NCBI GenBank assembly: GCA_001275005.1 | Contig: JWZX01002444.1 | Coordinates: 1-32,572 of the forward strand | Source: Chrysochromulina tobinii | Taxonomy: Eukaryota; Haptophyta; Prymnesiales; Chrysochromulinaceae | Length of the DNA: 32,572 nt | Reading direction: 5' to 3' | Shown here: one piece after another, positions 24,666 to 32,572 of the stretch | How the letters are laid out: each line of letters opens with the position of its first letter | Position numbering within the stretch: the stretch's first letter is position 1 | Program-made: the position numbers and the translations under genes | Notes under the pieces: generated by a model | Told to the model about the DNA's origin: nothing | What the model saw: only the letters and a program-made list of their open reading frames with translations | Database searches by the model: none

Positions 24666-27600
24666 ATGCTAGGCAAGATGAAGGCCTCGCTTGACGCGGC
24701 CCTGAAAAAGTCGCTCGAGGAGGGCAACACCAACGCTGACATCGAGGCCCTCAAGAAGCTCGCTCAGCGAAGGAGGTTGGAAAAGATTAAGGCAACCATA
24801 CAGGTTTCCAAAGACGTTACTGCTGTGCTCGAGGATCCGCCGCTGCCATCCGCCGCAGACCTTGAACGCTGGTGGCCCGAACCCAAGCAAACGTTTGTCA
24901 TGAATCCGCTCGTCACGTACGGGACACTCGCCGGCCATGAGTTGGAGATGCTGCGACTGCACGAAGAACGTAGGCGTCCGGCTCCTAACCAGAGCTTGAC
25001 AGCCAATGAGACCACGGAACCGATCGTGCTTCCGCAGGCGCCGTACTTGCCTGTTTCTCCGCGGGCGGCGGGCGGCGACGGCATATCGCCCAACCGTTCA
25101 AAGCGCCAGTTGAAGTACCCCATGCTCCAGATCCAGATCCAAACGCCGCGCTCTAACTCAGAATTGCTCAACGCCCCCCTCACCGCCCCCCTTTCTCCAA
25201 GAGAGGGCACAGGGACGACGGGATTGAACCACATAACTTCGTCGAACCTCGCGGGGCAGGCGCCGTTGACTTCGTCGAGCATCGGGGCGCCGGGGCTACA
25301 GGCGCAAGTCAGTTACACGTCGAGCATCGGGGGCCAAGCACTATTGCGACCACAGAGCCGGCCCGGCACCTTGGAGAGTGGACGGCCTCGATCGAGCACA
25401 TGGGGCAGCTCCATGTCGCGGTCTCGATCCCCAACGCAAGGAAAGCGGCCCAGCTTGAGTCATTCGCCACGGCGTGCGCCCTCCCGGCTAGATCCGAGCC
25501 GCGCCTTTGGCAACCCGACGACGATTGTTCTCCCCGAGGACGAGGATGACACAAAGGACGCTTTCAACTTGGAGCGGTTCATCGGAGCGGTGGGGCGTCC
25601 GGGGGAGAGGCGGCCCGACTCTCCGCCGAGCTTCATGCGCCTGGGAGACACCACCCTGCAACTCGAGACTATCGACCGTTCCAACCGCCTGACGCACTGG
25701 ATGGAGGTCTTCCAAGCCGACGAGGAGGCCTTTGCGTCCAAGGCGGTCTTCGTTGAAATGCGCCTGCGCCAGGCACTCTCGTCCTCTGTGCAGCTGGGCA
25801 CGCCCAATGCATTCCGCACAGCCATCGTGTGTGACGCCTTCGAGCGAGTTGCACCGATGACTGGCCGCTACCAGGGAGTGCTCGAGCTCTGCTGGAAGGA
25901 GCTGATGCAGTCCATCTTCCTCGACTACTCGCCCGACCTGCCGGGGACGGGGGCCAAGGTGTACGCCGAGCGCACGCCCTACTTCCTCGAGGTCAAGCGC
26001 CTCAGGGACCTTACTGAGGAGCAGAATAAGACGATGAAACGCATGAAGCTGCAGCGGGACGCTGAGCTTGCCGAGATCCAAGCCCGCAACCAGCTCATCA
26101 ACAAAGTCGCAGACAAGTGGAACAAGGCGCTGGCAGGGTCGCAGGCGAGTAAGGAGGCTGACGCTCTCAAGCTGCGCGTCGAGTCGATGCAGCAACTACT
26201 CGGCGACGCGCAGCGCGAGGTACAAAAAATGCACCATGAGCAGTACAAAGAGCCCATGCAAAAACTGGTCGAGGCGTATCAAATGTGCGAGGACCATGAG
26301 AGGGAATCAGTGCTGATCGAGCACATCTTCCCTTCGCCGTCGGCGGCCAGTGTGTGGACCACTGTGACCCCCGACCAGGCTGCACTATGGATCATCCAAT
26401 TCTTTTCGAAGATGAAGCCCGCCAGCCTCGCCGGCCCCAAGGAGGCGACGCGCGGCCGTGTGCTTGAGTCCCTTTTTACTGTGATGAACTTGCCTCCCGA
26501 CGAGAAGATGCCTCTCGCGGTCTCACTGCTGGCCACCCACTACGACGCCAGACAAGTTGGCGAGACGCTTGCCAACGTGATGATTGCCAAGGCAAGTGAG
26601 AGCGTGCTGGCCACCGATTCCAAGGTGCCCCTGTACCGCCAGAGCATCCACGGTTTTGTCGACGAGCTCGACAGCAGCAATCCGGATGACCCAAGAGCCA
26701 CGGTCAAGCACCAGGTTGTCCTCGAGCTCAAAAGGTGCCTTGGGGTGATCAGTTCCGACGCGCCCGAGCCCACGCGACAGCAGTTTGACATGTCTCTGCC
26801 CTCCATGCCGCCGAAGTCGGTTTCTTTTGGCGCCAAGGCGGGACTCCCGACGAGTGCAGCAGCAGCGGCAGCGGAGGCAGCAGCCATCAGGGATAAAATA
26901 GCCGACCTCAAGCGCCGGCAGGCGCTCGGACTACTTACGCCCGAGGAAGAGGCTGAGCTGCGAGCCCTGGAAGCTAGGCTTGCACAGCTGGATGAGGTGG
27001 CGTCGGGCGGTGGCAAGGGCTCGAAGCGCAAGCAAGGCCAGTCGGATGCAGATCGGATGGCCGATCTCTTGCGCCGGCAGGCAGCAGGCGAGCTGACGCC
27101 CGAAGAGGCAGCCGAGCTAGCGCGTCTTCAGGCCCAGAATTCAGGCCAGTCGGATGCAGATCGGATGGCCGATCTCTTGCGCCGGCAGGCAGCAGGCGAG
27201 CTGACGCCCGAAGAGGCAGCCGAGCTAGCACGTCTTCAGGCGAAGAATCCAGATGCGGCCGAGGCGGCCCGCCTCGCAGATCTCAAGAGGCGCCAGAAAC
27301 TTGGGCAGCTGACCCCCGAAGAGGAGGCGGAGCTGAGGCGGCTCGAGGCCAAGTTCAGTAAAGATGGCATACCGACGGACCCAGATGAAGCAGCCAGAGA
27401 GGCGCAAAGGTGCCGTGATCGCATCGCCGATTTGGAGCGCCGCAAGGCGCTCGGGCAGCTGACGCCCGAGGAGGAGGCCGAGCTGGCCGCGCTAAAGAAG
27501 AAGCTGGAAAAGCTGGACAGAGTGGCTGGAAAAGGTGGAAAAGGGAATGATGCCGAGGCGGCCCGCCTCGCAGATCTCAAGAGGCGCCAGAAACTTGGGC

Positions 27601-29342
27601 AGCTGACCCCCGAAGAGGAGGCGGAGCTAAGGCGGCTCGAGGCCAAGCTTGGGGGTATCCCAACGGATCCGAAGGCGAGGGCGGCGGAAGAAGCTGCGGT
27701 CAGGGACCGCATCGCAGATCTCAAGCGCAGGCAGGCGCTCGGACAGCTCACGCCAGAAGAGGAGGCCGAGCTGCGAGCACTGGAAGCGAAGCTGAAAAAG
27801 CTGGAAGATGCGAATGCGGCGGATCGCATGGCCGCGCTCAAGAAGAAGAAGCCGCTGTCGCCAGAGGAAGAAGCCGAGCTCAGAGCTCTCGAAGCGAAGA
27901 TGGGCGGCCGTGGATATGGGGGCAGCGGAAGTGGCAACGGACGCGATGTTGCCTGCCAGACCGATGGCGACCTCGCCCCCCCTTCGTTGAAGCGCCAAGG
28001 TACCATGTATGGGTCGATGCAAGACGTTTCGGACATTGGAGGCAAAGGGGGCATGCCAGATCGAGCTGTAACGTCGTTGTGCGAGATCAAATTCAACCGC
28101 AAGGACGTCAAGGCGATGAACACGCTCATGTGCCGGCGAATTCTCTCTGCTCTCTATCAGGTCAAGATTGAGGCCAACGATGAAGCCGACAAGCAGAAGC
28201 GCCCACGCCAGAGCTTCCCAGACTTCGTGCCCGACCAGTTCGTCGTGCTCTACGGCATCAAATCGCTCGCCATCAAGAACATCAACGAATTCCTGTACGG
28301 CGTGCGCGCAGAGCGCTACCGCAAGGACGAGAAAGCGAACCTCACTGAGCCCGAGCCGCTGCTCATGCCATTCTGGCAGGGGTCGTGGCACGGAGTGCCT
28401 CAACAGGAGCGTATGCCGATGGAGATGTTCGAGTTCTACCTGGACATGCTTGCAGGCGTCGCAAAGACGGTGAGCGAGGAGCACACGCTGCAATTGAAGG
28501 GCGTCGGCGCCTTCTGGAACATGCTCGGTTCTATGCACGAAATCTCCATACCTGTCTTCGTGCTGATCAACTGCATCACTAAAATGTTCGAGAAGAGTCA
28601 CAAGGAACTCTTTGAACGCATGAAGCAAGGAGTGCTGCGGACGGCAAGTGTAAACCTGAAGGAGAAACAGAAAAGAGACAAGGAAGGAAAGCCCAAGCCC
28701 TTCCCGTCCTACAAGGAGGCGCTCCTCGGCAAAGAGGGTCTCGATTCTCGTGGTTACGTGGCTGTTCATCAATTCCTCAATCTGGCTCTTGAATCCGACA
28801 AGAAGCAGACTGAGAAAGATTCGAAGTTCCTCGACGACGCCTATCAGACATGGGTCGCGTTCAAAAAGGAGAATACCTACGAGGTCTTCGTGGAGTGCCT
28901 CAAAGAGTCCTCGCCGGAGCTTCCGGACGCAGACGTGATAAACCTGTACAACCTGGCGACTAGCGGCGACAACCCCGACGTGCCCGACTTCAAACTCATC
29001 TGCAAGACGCTGCGTGCGAAGGACATCCATCTCGTGCGCAAAGGAGGTGCAGAGAGCATCACGAAGCAGAAGATCGATGACCTGAAGACAATGACGAAGA
29101 TGACAAGGCTCTTCGTAGACAAAACACCCGACAATGTCGACGACCCCCCCCTCGCCCCCGAACCAGAGCAATCGGAAGCGGGCACCGAGGGTGGTGACAG
29201 CGGTGCGCCTGGCGAAGTCTCTAAAGCGAAGAGCTGGAAGATGGCTAAATCGGTGGCGATGTTCACGGCCGCCGCAACCACAAAGAGGAACATTCGTGCA
29301 CTCTTGCAGGAGATGGAGATGGCCGAGGCCGAGGAGCAATGA
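24666..29342 (+). CDS. Large coiled-coil protein with eight LTPEEEAEL helical-hairpin repeats
   Basis: 1,558 residues, intronless, starting at the ATG at 24666. Layout: a helical basic start; a Ser/Pro/Arg-rich disordered region (about 110-290); a globular part; a coiled coil (about 440-540, KRLRDLTEEQNKTMKRMKLQ onward); a helical region (about 560-730); eight tandem repeats (about 742-1083) of the form IADLKRRQALGQLTPEEEAE followed by LRALEA; then a conserved-looking C-terminal domain (about 1134-1480) with FPDFVPDQFVVLYG, FWQGSWHG, FEFYLDMLAGV and FVLINCITKMF; and an acidic tail. I do not recognise the C-terminal domain. The architecture resembles cytoskeletal or flagellar scaffold proteins of protists, but this is a guess. 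Very similar DNA in neighbouring repeats points to recent tandem duplication. Confidence 0.8.
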   Translation: MLGKMKASLDAALKKSLEEGNTNADIEALKKLAQRRRLEKIKATIQVSKDVTAVLEDPPLPSAADLERWWPEPKQTFVMNPLVTYGTLAGHELEMLRLHEERRRPAPNQSLTANETTEPIVLPQAPYLPVSPRAAGGDGISPNRSKRQLKYPMLQIQIQTPRSNSELLNAPLTAPLSPREGTGTTGLNHITSSNLAGQAPLTSSSIGAPGLQAQVSYTSSIGGQALLRPQSRPGTLESGRPRSSTWGSSMSRSRSPTQGKRPSLSHSPRRAPSRLDPSRAFGNPTTIVLPEDEDDTKDAFNLERFIGAVGRPGERRPDSPPSFMRLGDTTLQLETIDRSNRLTHWMEVFQADEEAFASKAVFVEMRLRQALSSSVQLGTPNAFRTAIVCDAFERVAPMTGRYQGVLELCWKELMQSIFLDYSPDLPGTGAKVYAERTPYFLEVKRLRDLTEEQNKTMKRMKLQRDAELAEIQARNQLINKVADKWNKALAGSQASKEADALKLRVESMQQLLGDAQREVQKMHHEQYKEPMQKLVEAYQMCEDHERESVLIEHIFPSPSAASVWTTVTPDQAALWIIQFFSKMKPASLAGPKEATRGRVLESLFTVMNLPPDEKMPLAVSLLATHYDARQVGETLANVMIAKASESVLATDSKVPLYRQSIHGFVDELDSSNPDDPRATVKHQVVLELKRCLGVISSDAPEPTRQQFDMSLPSMPPKSVSFGAKAGLPTSAAAAAAEAAAIRDKIADLKRRQALGLLTPEEEAELRALEARLAQLDEVASGGGKGSKRKQGQSDADRMADLLRRQAAGELTPEEAAELARLQAQNSGQSDADRMADLLRRQAAGELTPEEAAELARLQAKNPDAAEAARLADLKRRQKLGQLTPEEEAELRRLEAKFSKDGIPTDPDEAAREAQRCRDRIADLERRKALGQLTPEEEAELAALKKKLEKLDRVAGKGGKGNDAEAARLADLKRRQKLGQLTPEEEAELRRLEAKLGGIPTDPKARAAEEAAVRDRIADLKRRQALGQLTPEEEAELRALEAKLKKLEDANAADRMAALKKKKPLSPEEEAELRALEAKMGGRGYGGSGSGNGRDVACQTDGDLAPPSLKRQGTMYGSMQDVSDIGGKGGMPDRAVTSLCEIKFNRKDVKAMNTLMCRRILSALYQVKIEANDEADKQKRPRQSFPDFVPDQFVVLYGIKSLAIKNINEFLYGVRAERYRKDEKANLTEPEPLLMPFWQGSWHGVPQQERMPMEMFEFYLDMLAGVAKTVSEEHTLQLKGVGAFWNMLGSMHEISIPVFVLINCITKMFEKSHKELFERMKQGVLRTASVNLKEKQKRDKEGKPKPFPSYKEALLGKEGLDSRGYVAVHQFLNLALESDKKQTEKDSKFLDDAYQTWVAFKKENTYEVFVECLKESSPELPDADVINLYNLATSGDNPDVPDFKLICKTLRAKDIHLVRKGGAESITKQKIDDLKTMTKMTRLFVDKTPDNVDDPPLAPEPEQSEAGTEGGDSGAPGEVSKAKSWKMAKSVAMFTAAATTKRNIRALLQEMEMAEAEEQ
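26893..27915 (+). repeat. Coding tandem repeats of the LTPEEEAEL hairpin
   Basis: Eight protein repeats of 30-45 residues. Two adjacent copies (from 27036 and 27144) are nearly identical at DNA level with a 108-base (36-residue) period. A further pair (about 27257-27352 and 27553-27648) matches over about 96 bases with one difference. Each hairpin has a basic helix (ADLKRRQ), a turn at G-x-LTPEE and an acidic helix. Confidence 0.85.
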
Positions 29343-29763
29343 ATCTGCCGAGCGTGAGGCCCCTCTCGACGTCCGACGTGCGTGGCTCCAGAACAAAATC
29401 ACGTCCGCCTGCACGCTGAGGTGTTTGCATGTTGTCACCGCGTGGTACAAGTTGAATGTGCGAAAAAGCGCGTGTGCGTTTTGTGTGCGTGTCTCTGTCT
29501 GTGTGAGCGTATCCCGTGTGTGCGAGTGAGCTAGTCCCATGCCGCATGTTGTCCAGCCGTGTTGTCTGTGACCCTCTGCGCGTGCGTATTTTCTCAAGGA
29601 TGATGCTGGCCGGTGCGGCGACCCAAGCAAGCTAATTAGTCCAAACAACACAAGTAACTTAACAAGCACAACCTCCTAGCTTTGCTTGCTTGCTTGCGGC
29701 GTCCCAAAACGTCGCCGGTCTATAAATAGTAAAAGATGAAACGTTCGTTCCGTTTGACGACGC
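29343..29763. promoter_or_regulatory. Intergenic region between two plus-strand genes
   Basis: 421 bases. It holds a GTGTGCGTGTCTCTGTCTGT-like stretch (about 29480-29520), a second exact copy of CAAGCAAGCTAATTAGTC (29624-29641), TTGCTTGCTTGC (about 29684-29695) and TATAAATAG (about 29719-29727). The last is a TATA-box-like sequence about 40 bases upstream of the next ATG, the best promoter candidate in the window. Confidence 0.55.
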
Positions 29764-30504
29764 ATGATGCAGAACTTCACGGTGGCGGCGCTCGCCGAGT
29801 TTGCAGAGCAGCAACCCTTGCTCGGCTTCGGCCTGTTTGCTGTCGGCAACGTCATCGCCACCAGCGTTACACCCGTACCCATGGGCGTCTTCTTTTGTGC
29901 GCTCGCAGGGCTCATGTATGGTGCCATCATCGGTGCCTGCGCTTACATCGTGACGTGCGTGTTTGGTGCGTGGCTCACTTTCCTGATAACGCGCTGCTTT
30001 CGAGATCGAATCATCAGACGTCTCGGCGAGTACGCCACTGTATGGGAGCGTATCGACAAAGCCATCATGCGTGAGGGCGTCGTCATCTGCTTGCTGTGGC
30101 GCATTGCTCCGATCGCCCCGTTCGTGCTAAGCTCCGTGCTCATATCGCTAACGACAATCACGCAGTGGCAGTACGTCTGGACCACGTCCATCGGCATCAT
30201 CCCCTCCACCGTTCCAATCGTGAGCGCCGCCGCACTCGGACGCAACCTGGCCACCGGCGAGGCAGACCGGATGCAAATCGCCTTCAACGTGGGTAGCATG
30301 CTTGTGGGCGTATACGTCGTGTACCGGCTCGCCCTGATTGCCAAGGCCGTGCTCGGACGCGACGTCTCTGACGCCGAGCTCTCTGGGGACGGCACACCAA
30401 GGGGCGAGATCTCGCAGGCCCTGTCCAAGATGGACCCACGGGTAGTGGCGAGGCTGCGCTCCAAGTTTGGAGAGCCTCCGCGCGACACGACCATCCTGTT
30501 ATGA
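29764..30504 (+). CDS. VTT-domain (DedA/TMEM41-TMEM64-like) membrane protein
   Basis: 246 residues from the ATG at 29764; a second ATG follows immediately. Several hydrophobic segments: FGLFAVGNVIATSVTPVP, GVFFCALAGLMYGAIIGACA then YIVTCVFGAWLTFLI, GVVICLLWRIAPIAPFVLSS, and GSMLVGVYVVYRLALIA. VTT hallmarks are visible: a re-entrant-type P-x-P-x-G-x-F-x-x-x-A-G-x-x-x-G loop (residues about 37-54) and a WRIAPIAPF segment (about 111-119) matching the conserved R-x-x-P-x-x-P. Such proteins act as lipid scramblases or half-transporters in ER and other membranes (family knowledge). The soluble C-terminus (about 205-246) is polar. A TATA-like box sits about 40 bases upstream. Confidence 0.85.
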   Translation: MMQNFTVAALAEFAEQQPLLGFGLFAVGNVIATSVTPVPMGVFFCALAGLMYGAIIGACAYIVTCVFGAWLTFLITRCFRDRIIRRLGEYATVWERIDKAIMREGVVICLLWRIAPIAPFVLSSVLISLTTITQWQYVWTTSIGIIPSTVPIVSAAALGRNLATGEADRMQIAFNVGSMLVGVYVVYRLALIAKAVLGRDVSDAELSGDGTPRGEISQALSKMDPRVVARLRSKFGEPPRDTTILL

Positions 30505-31040
30505 GCATCCGTTTGGTCCCGTTCGAGCCGTCCGACACGCCTGTACTGCTATGAGTGCCCGATGAGTGCCATGGGCGAGATTGCCCCGAGTTCGAGTCGT
30601 GCTTTTTTTGTCGTCATCGCTGTTGCATGGAGCATAGAGCGGATGAAGTTCAGCCACATCGAATCTGAGATCCATTTGTCGTGTCTCGAGGTAATCTACA
30701 TGTATGGCCAGCCCCGCATGGCCGCCTGTTGTGAGATGTCGTCAGTCAGTCAGTCAGTTATTTCCACCACACTCCGTTTCAAAGCGGAAAGCCGACGGCC
30801 CGACGGCTGCCTCCGCCATGTGCAAGTCGAGAAATTTATGTCAAGTCAGATGGAGGACGATAAGGATGCTCAATGGAGTGTTAACATGTATCTGCATGTC
30901 AAGACTTCCTTGACTGTCTGTGGCGGGGATTAGATGCTAGTCTTGTTTCGGAGGTATTGGGCTAGTTTACCACAAGAGACTCGTAATCATTGAAAGTACC
31001 GGTACGCTCAAGGGAACGCGCGGCGACGTCGCAGGGCCCA
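30505..31040. other. Intergenic region upstream of the LisH gene
   Basis: 536 bases with no supported gene; a 123-codon frame (30562-30933) has no family features. It contains a GTCA microsatellite (about 30749-30766) and GTACCGGTAC at 30996-31005, 36 bases before the next ATG. Confidence 0.45.
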
Positions 31041-31261
31041 ATGGCGGTGTCGGCGCAGCACGTGTCGGCCATGCTGCCGTTAGTACTCGAGTTCCTCGAG
31101 GAGCAGGGCTTCAAGAAGACCGCCGCCGCATTCCGAGAGGAGACCAAGGTTGAGAAGCCGCCGAAGCTCATGGACCTCTTTGAGATGCACATGAAGCGTA
31201 AGCGTGGTGAGACCGTGCCCTCCATTGGCGCTGCGAAGCCGCCGGCTAAGCCGGAGCCTGA

Positions 31262-31333
<72 letters not shown>

Positions 31334-31510
31334 TGACGACGACGACGACGATGACGATGACGACGATGACGCGCCTCCGGCCAAGAAGGCGAAGACCGAG
31401 GCTGCCAAGCCTGCCGCTGCTGCTGCCAAGCCTGCCGCTGCTGCTGCCAAGTCTGCCGCTGCTGCTGCCAAGCCTGCCGCTGCTGCTGCCAAGCCTGCGG
31501 CCAAGAAGGC

Positions 31511-31541
<31 letters not shown>

Positions 31542-31756
31542 AGCGATGACGACGACGACGACGACGATGACGACGACGACGACGATGACGACGACGATGA
31601 TGATGATGACGACGATGACGACGATGACGCGCCTCCGGCCCAGAAGGCGAAGACCGAGGCTGCCAAGCCTGCCGCTGCTGCTGCCAAGCCTGCTGCTGCC
31701 AAGCCTGCGGCCAAGAAGGCTGACGACGACGACGACGACGACGATGATGACAGCGA

Positions 31757-31789
<33 letters not shown>

Positions 31790-31918
31790 TGATGATGATG
31801 ATAGCGACGACGACAGCGATGACAAGCCCGCCGCCAAGCCACCCGCCAAGACCACGGCCAAACCCTCGGCCAAGAAGGCCGACGACAGCGATGACGACAG
31901 CGACGATGACGATGACGA

Positions 31919-31969
<51 letters not shown>

Positions 31970-31985
31970 TGATGACGACGAGTGA
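31041..31985 (+). CDS. LisH-domain protein with alternating poly-Asp and Lys/Ala/Pro blocks (Nopp140-like)
   Basis: 314 residues from the ATG at 31041. Residues about 8-36 match a LisH dimerisation motif (LPLVLEFLEEQGFKKTAAAF), followed by a basic stretch (HMKRKRGE). Then come four acidic blocks of almost pure Asp with a few Ser, separated by basic AKPAAKKA-type linkers. This layout of LisH plus alternating acidic and Lys/Ala/Pro linkers is that of Nopp140/NOLC1-type nucleolar chaperones, although the acidic blocks are Asp-rich instead of Ser-rich and no C-terminal SRP40 domain is seen before the stop. The C-terminal domain may be lost or lie in an unrecognised exon. Long minus-strand poly-Ser frames here are shadows of the GAC repeats. 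Confidence 0.75.
31258..31982 (+). repeat. GAC/GAT triplet microsatellites coding poly-Asp
   Basis: Four runs of GAC with GAT interruptions, at about 31258-31370, 31511-31629, 31722-31820 and 31881-31982. They are separated by GCCAAGCCTGCCGCTGCTGC-type linker repeats. Use of both Asp codons suggests selection for protein sequence along with slippage. Confidence 0.85.
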
Positions 31986-32494
31986 GCTGTCATCAGCAGG
32001 AAGCGCCCATCGAAGGCCGGAGGACGGTGGAGAGCCAGAGGAAGACGGGAAGCGCGCAGCTTGCTGTGCGTCCAGAAGCTGTGCGTCCAGAGGTGGAATG
32101 GTGGCTGGCTGTCAGTGGCGTGGAGACGGTGATACGGATTTTCTGTGTGTGTGCAAGACCGACCCGTATTCGAGATGCGCACGATGTGTGTGTCATCATT
32201 TGTGGTGTGGAAGATGCATTTGCATGTTAATCGCAGAGCAGCATTTCCATTTGCTAAACCGCGCGCAGCTGAAATGTTGAGTTACAGGTCAAGACCCTCT
32301 CTCGCTACACCAACCCGTCGGACCGCGGGACGACTGTCAGCACACTGCAACGGCACACGTCCGCAGACCGCAGTCACGAGTCCCCAGTCTACAGTCACAG
32401 CTACAGGGCCGATTGCGATTCGCGATCGAGGCATGCACGGCCCGTGCATACCGATGAAATGTCTAGGACACTGCCCGCCTTCTCCGCAGGCGGT
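31986..32494. other. Convergent intergenic region
   Basis: 509 bases between the LisH gene stop and the stop of a minus-strand partial gene. It holds a short CAGAAGCTGTGCGTC direct repeat (about 32060-32090). No gene is supported. Confidence 0.4.
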
Positions 32495-32572
32495 TTATCT
32501 CTTACCTTTACCTTTGGGCTTGGGGGGCGGTGGCGGTGGCTCCTCCTCCTCCTCCTCCTCCTCCTCCTCCTC
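32495..32572 (-). CDS. C-terminus of a Glu/Pro/Lys-rich protein, cut by the window edge
   Basis: On the minus strand the last 26 codons of the window read a run of Glu, a run of Pro and then KPKGKGKR and TAA (32495-32497). Charge-patterned tails like this are common on eukaryotic nuclear or cytoskeletal proteins. The 5' part lies beyond the window. The CTC triplet run at 32540-32572 encodes the Glu block. With so little sequence no family can be named. Confidence 0.4.
   Translation of the reverse strand, partial: EEEEEEEEEEEPPPPPPKPKGKGKR

Noticed and set aside
27627-29669. 680-codon minus-strand frame opposite the large repeat protein
   Set aside because: It is His/Leu/Arg-rich with no motif, mirroring a GC-rich gene whose plus-strand frame is longer and has regular repeats and an ATG.
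30562-30933. 123-codon frame between the VTT and LisH genes
   Set aside because: No homology pattern, Met-rich start cluster, and location in a promoter-like gap with a microsatellite.
30962-32182. 406-codon minus-strand poly-Ser frame
   Set aside because: It is the complement of GAC/GAT runs that encode Asp in a LisH-containing plus-strand protein with a clear N-terminal domain.

Overview
This is nuclear DNA of a GC-rich unicellular eukaryote, most likely an alga. Haptophyte-like is my best guess, and the sequence alone cannot prove it. Evidence for a eukaryote: five genes whose protein families can only be read after removing introns, a pyruvate kinase with a mitochondrial-type presequence, an SK-type potassium channel, a secreted sphingomyelinase-like enzyme, an AGC kinase and a LisH/poly-Asp nucleolar-type protein. 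I saw no operons, rRNA, tRNA, CRISPR array or transposase.

Left part (about 1-12,750). After a possible 3' end of a plus-strand gene (1-164) come, on the minus strand, a beta-hydroxyacid (3-hydroxyisobutyrate/glyoxylate reductase-type) dehydrogenase (785-2977, six exons), an SK-like channel (3344-5304, four exons) and a sphingomyelinase-like phosphodiesterase with a Cys-rich insert (5519-7676, five exons). Divergent from the last is pyruvate kinase (7879-9978, plus, three exons). A minus-strand AGC-type kinase follows (10968-12753, three exons). I reconstructed 16 introns by joining exons so that known family motifs continue in frame.

The main discovery is in these introns. Most are filled with short tandem units (about 10-12 bp) of the form YTGATTGCC / YTGATGGCC / YTGATGACC. 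They always read this way on the transcribed strand, in the plus-strand gene as well as the four minus-strand genes. The units resemble both the 5' splice site that opens many of these introns (GTGATTGCC) and a branch-point consensus (YTNAY). Two introns in unrelated genes share an identical 3' end, and a third copy sits inside another intron. Most introns are flanked by duplicated pieces of exon edge, with AG|G at both borders, and 14 of 16 are phase 0. Together this looks like a family of introner-like elements or an active intron-birth process.

Right part (about 12,750-32,572). No repeat-filled introns were found here. The genes are a GT61-like glycosyltransferase (13862-15508), a NADAR-domain protein (15653-16336, minus), a GT25-like glycosyltransferase (17208-17963, minus), a TPR protein running into a large two-glycosyltransferase protein through an apparent frameshift (18328-22621), a broken reading frame (22590-23175), a PIN/NYN-like nuclease candidate (23357-24205, minus), a 1,558-residue protein with eight LTPEEEAEL helical-hairpin repeats (24666-29342), a VTT/DedA-type membrane protein (29764-30504), a LisH protein with long poly-Asp blocks (31041-31985), and the C-terminus of a minus-strand Glu/Pro/Lys-rich protein at the edge. 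Several sugar-transfer genes within 9 kb hint at a local glycan-making cluster, though this is inference.
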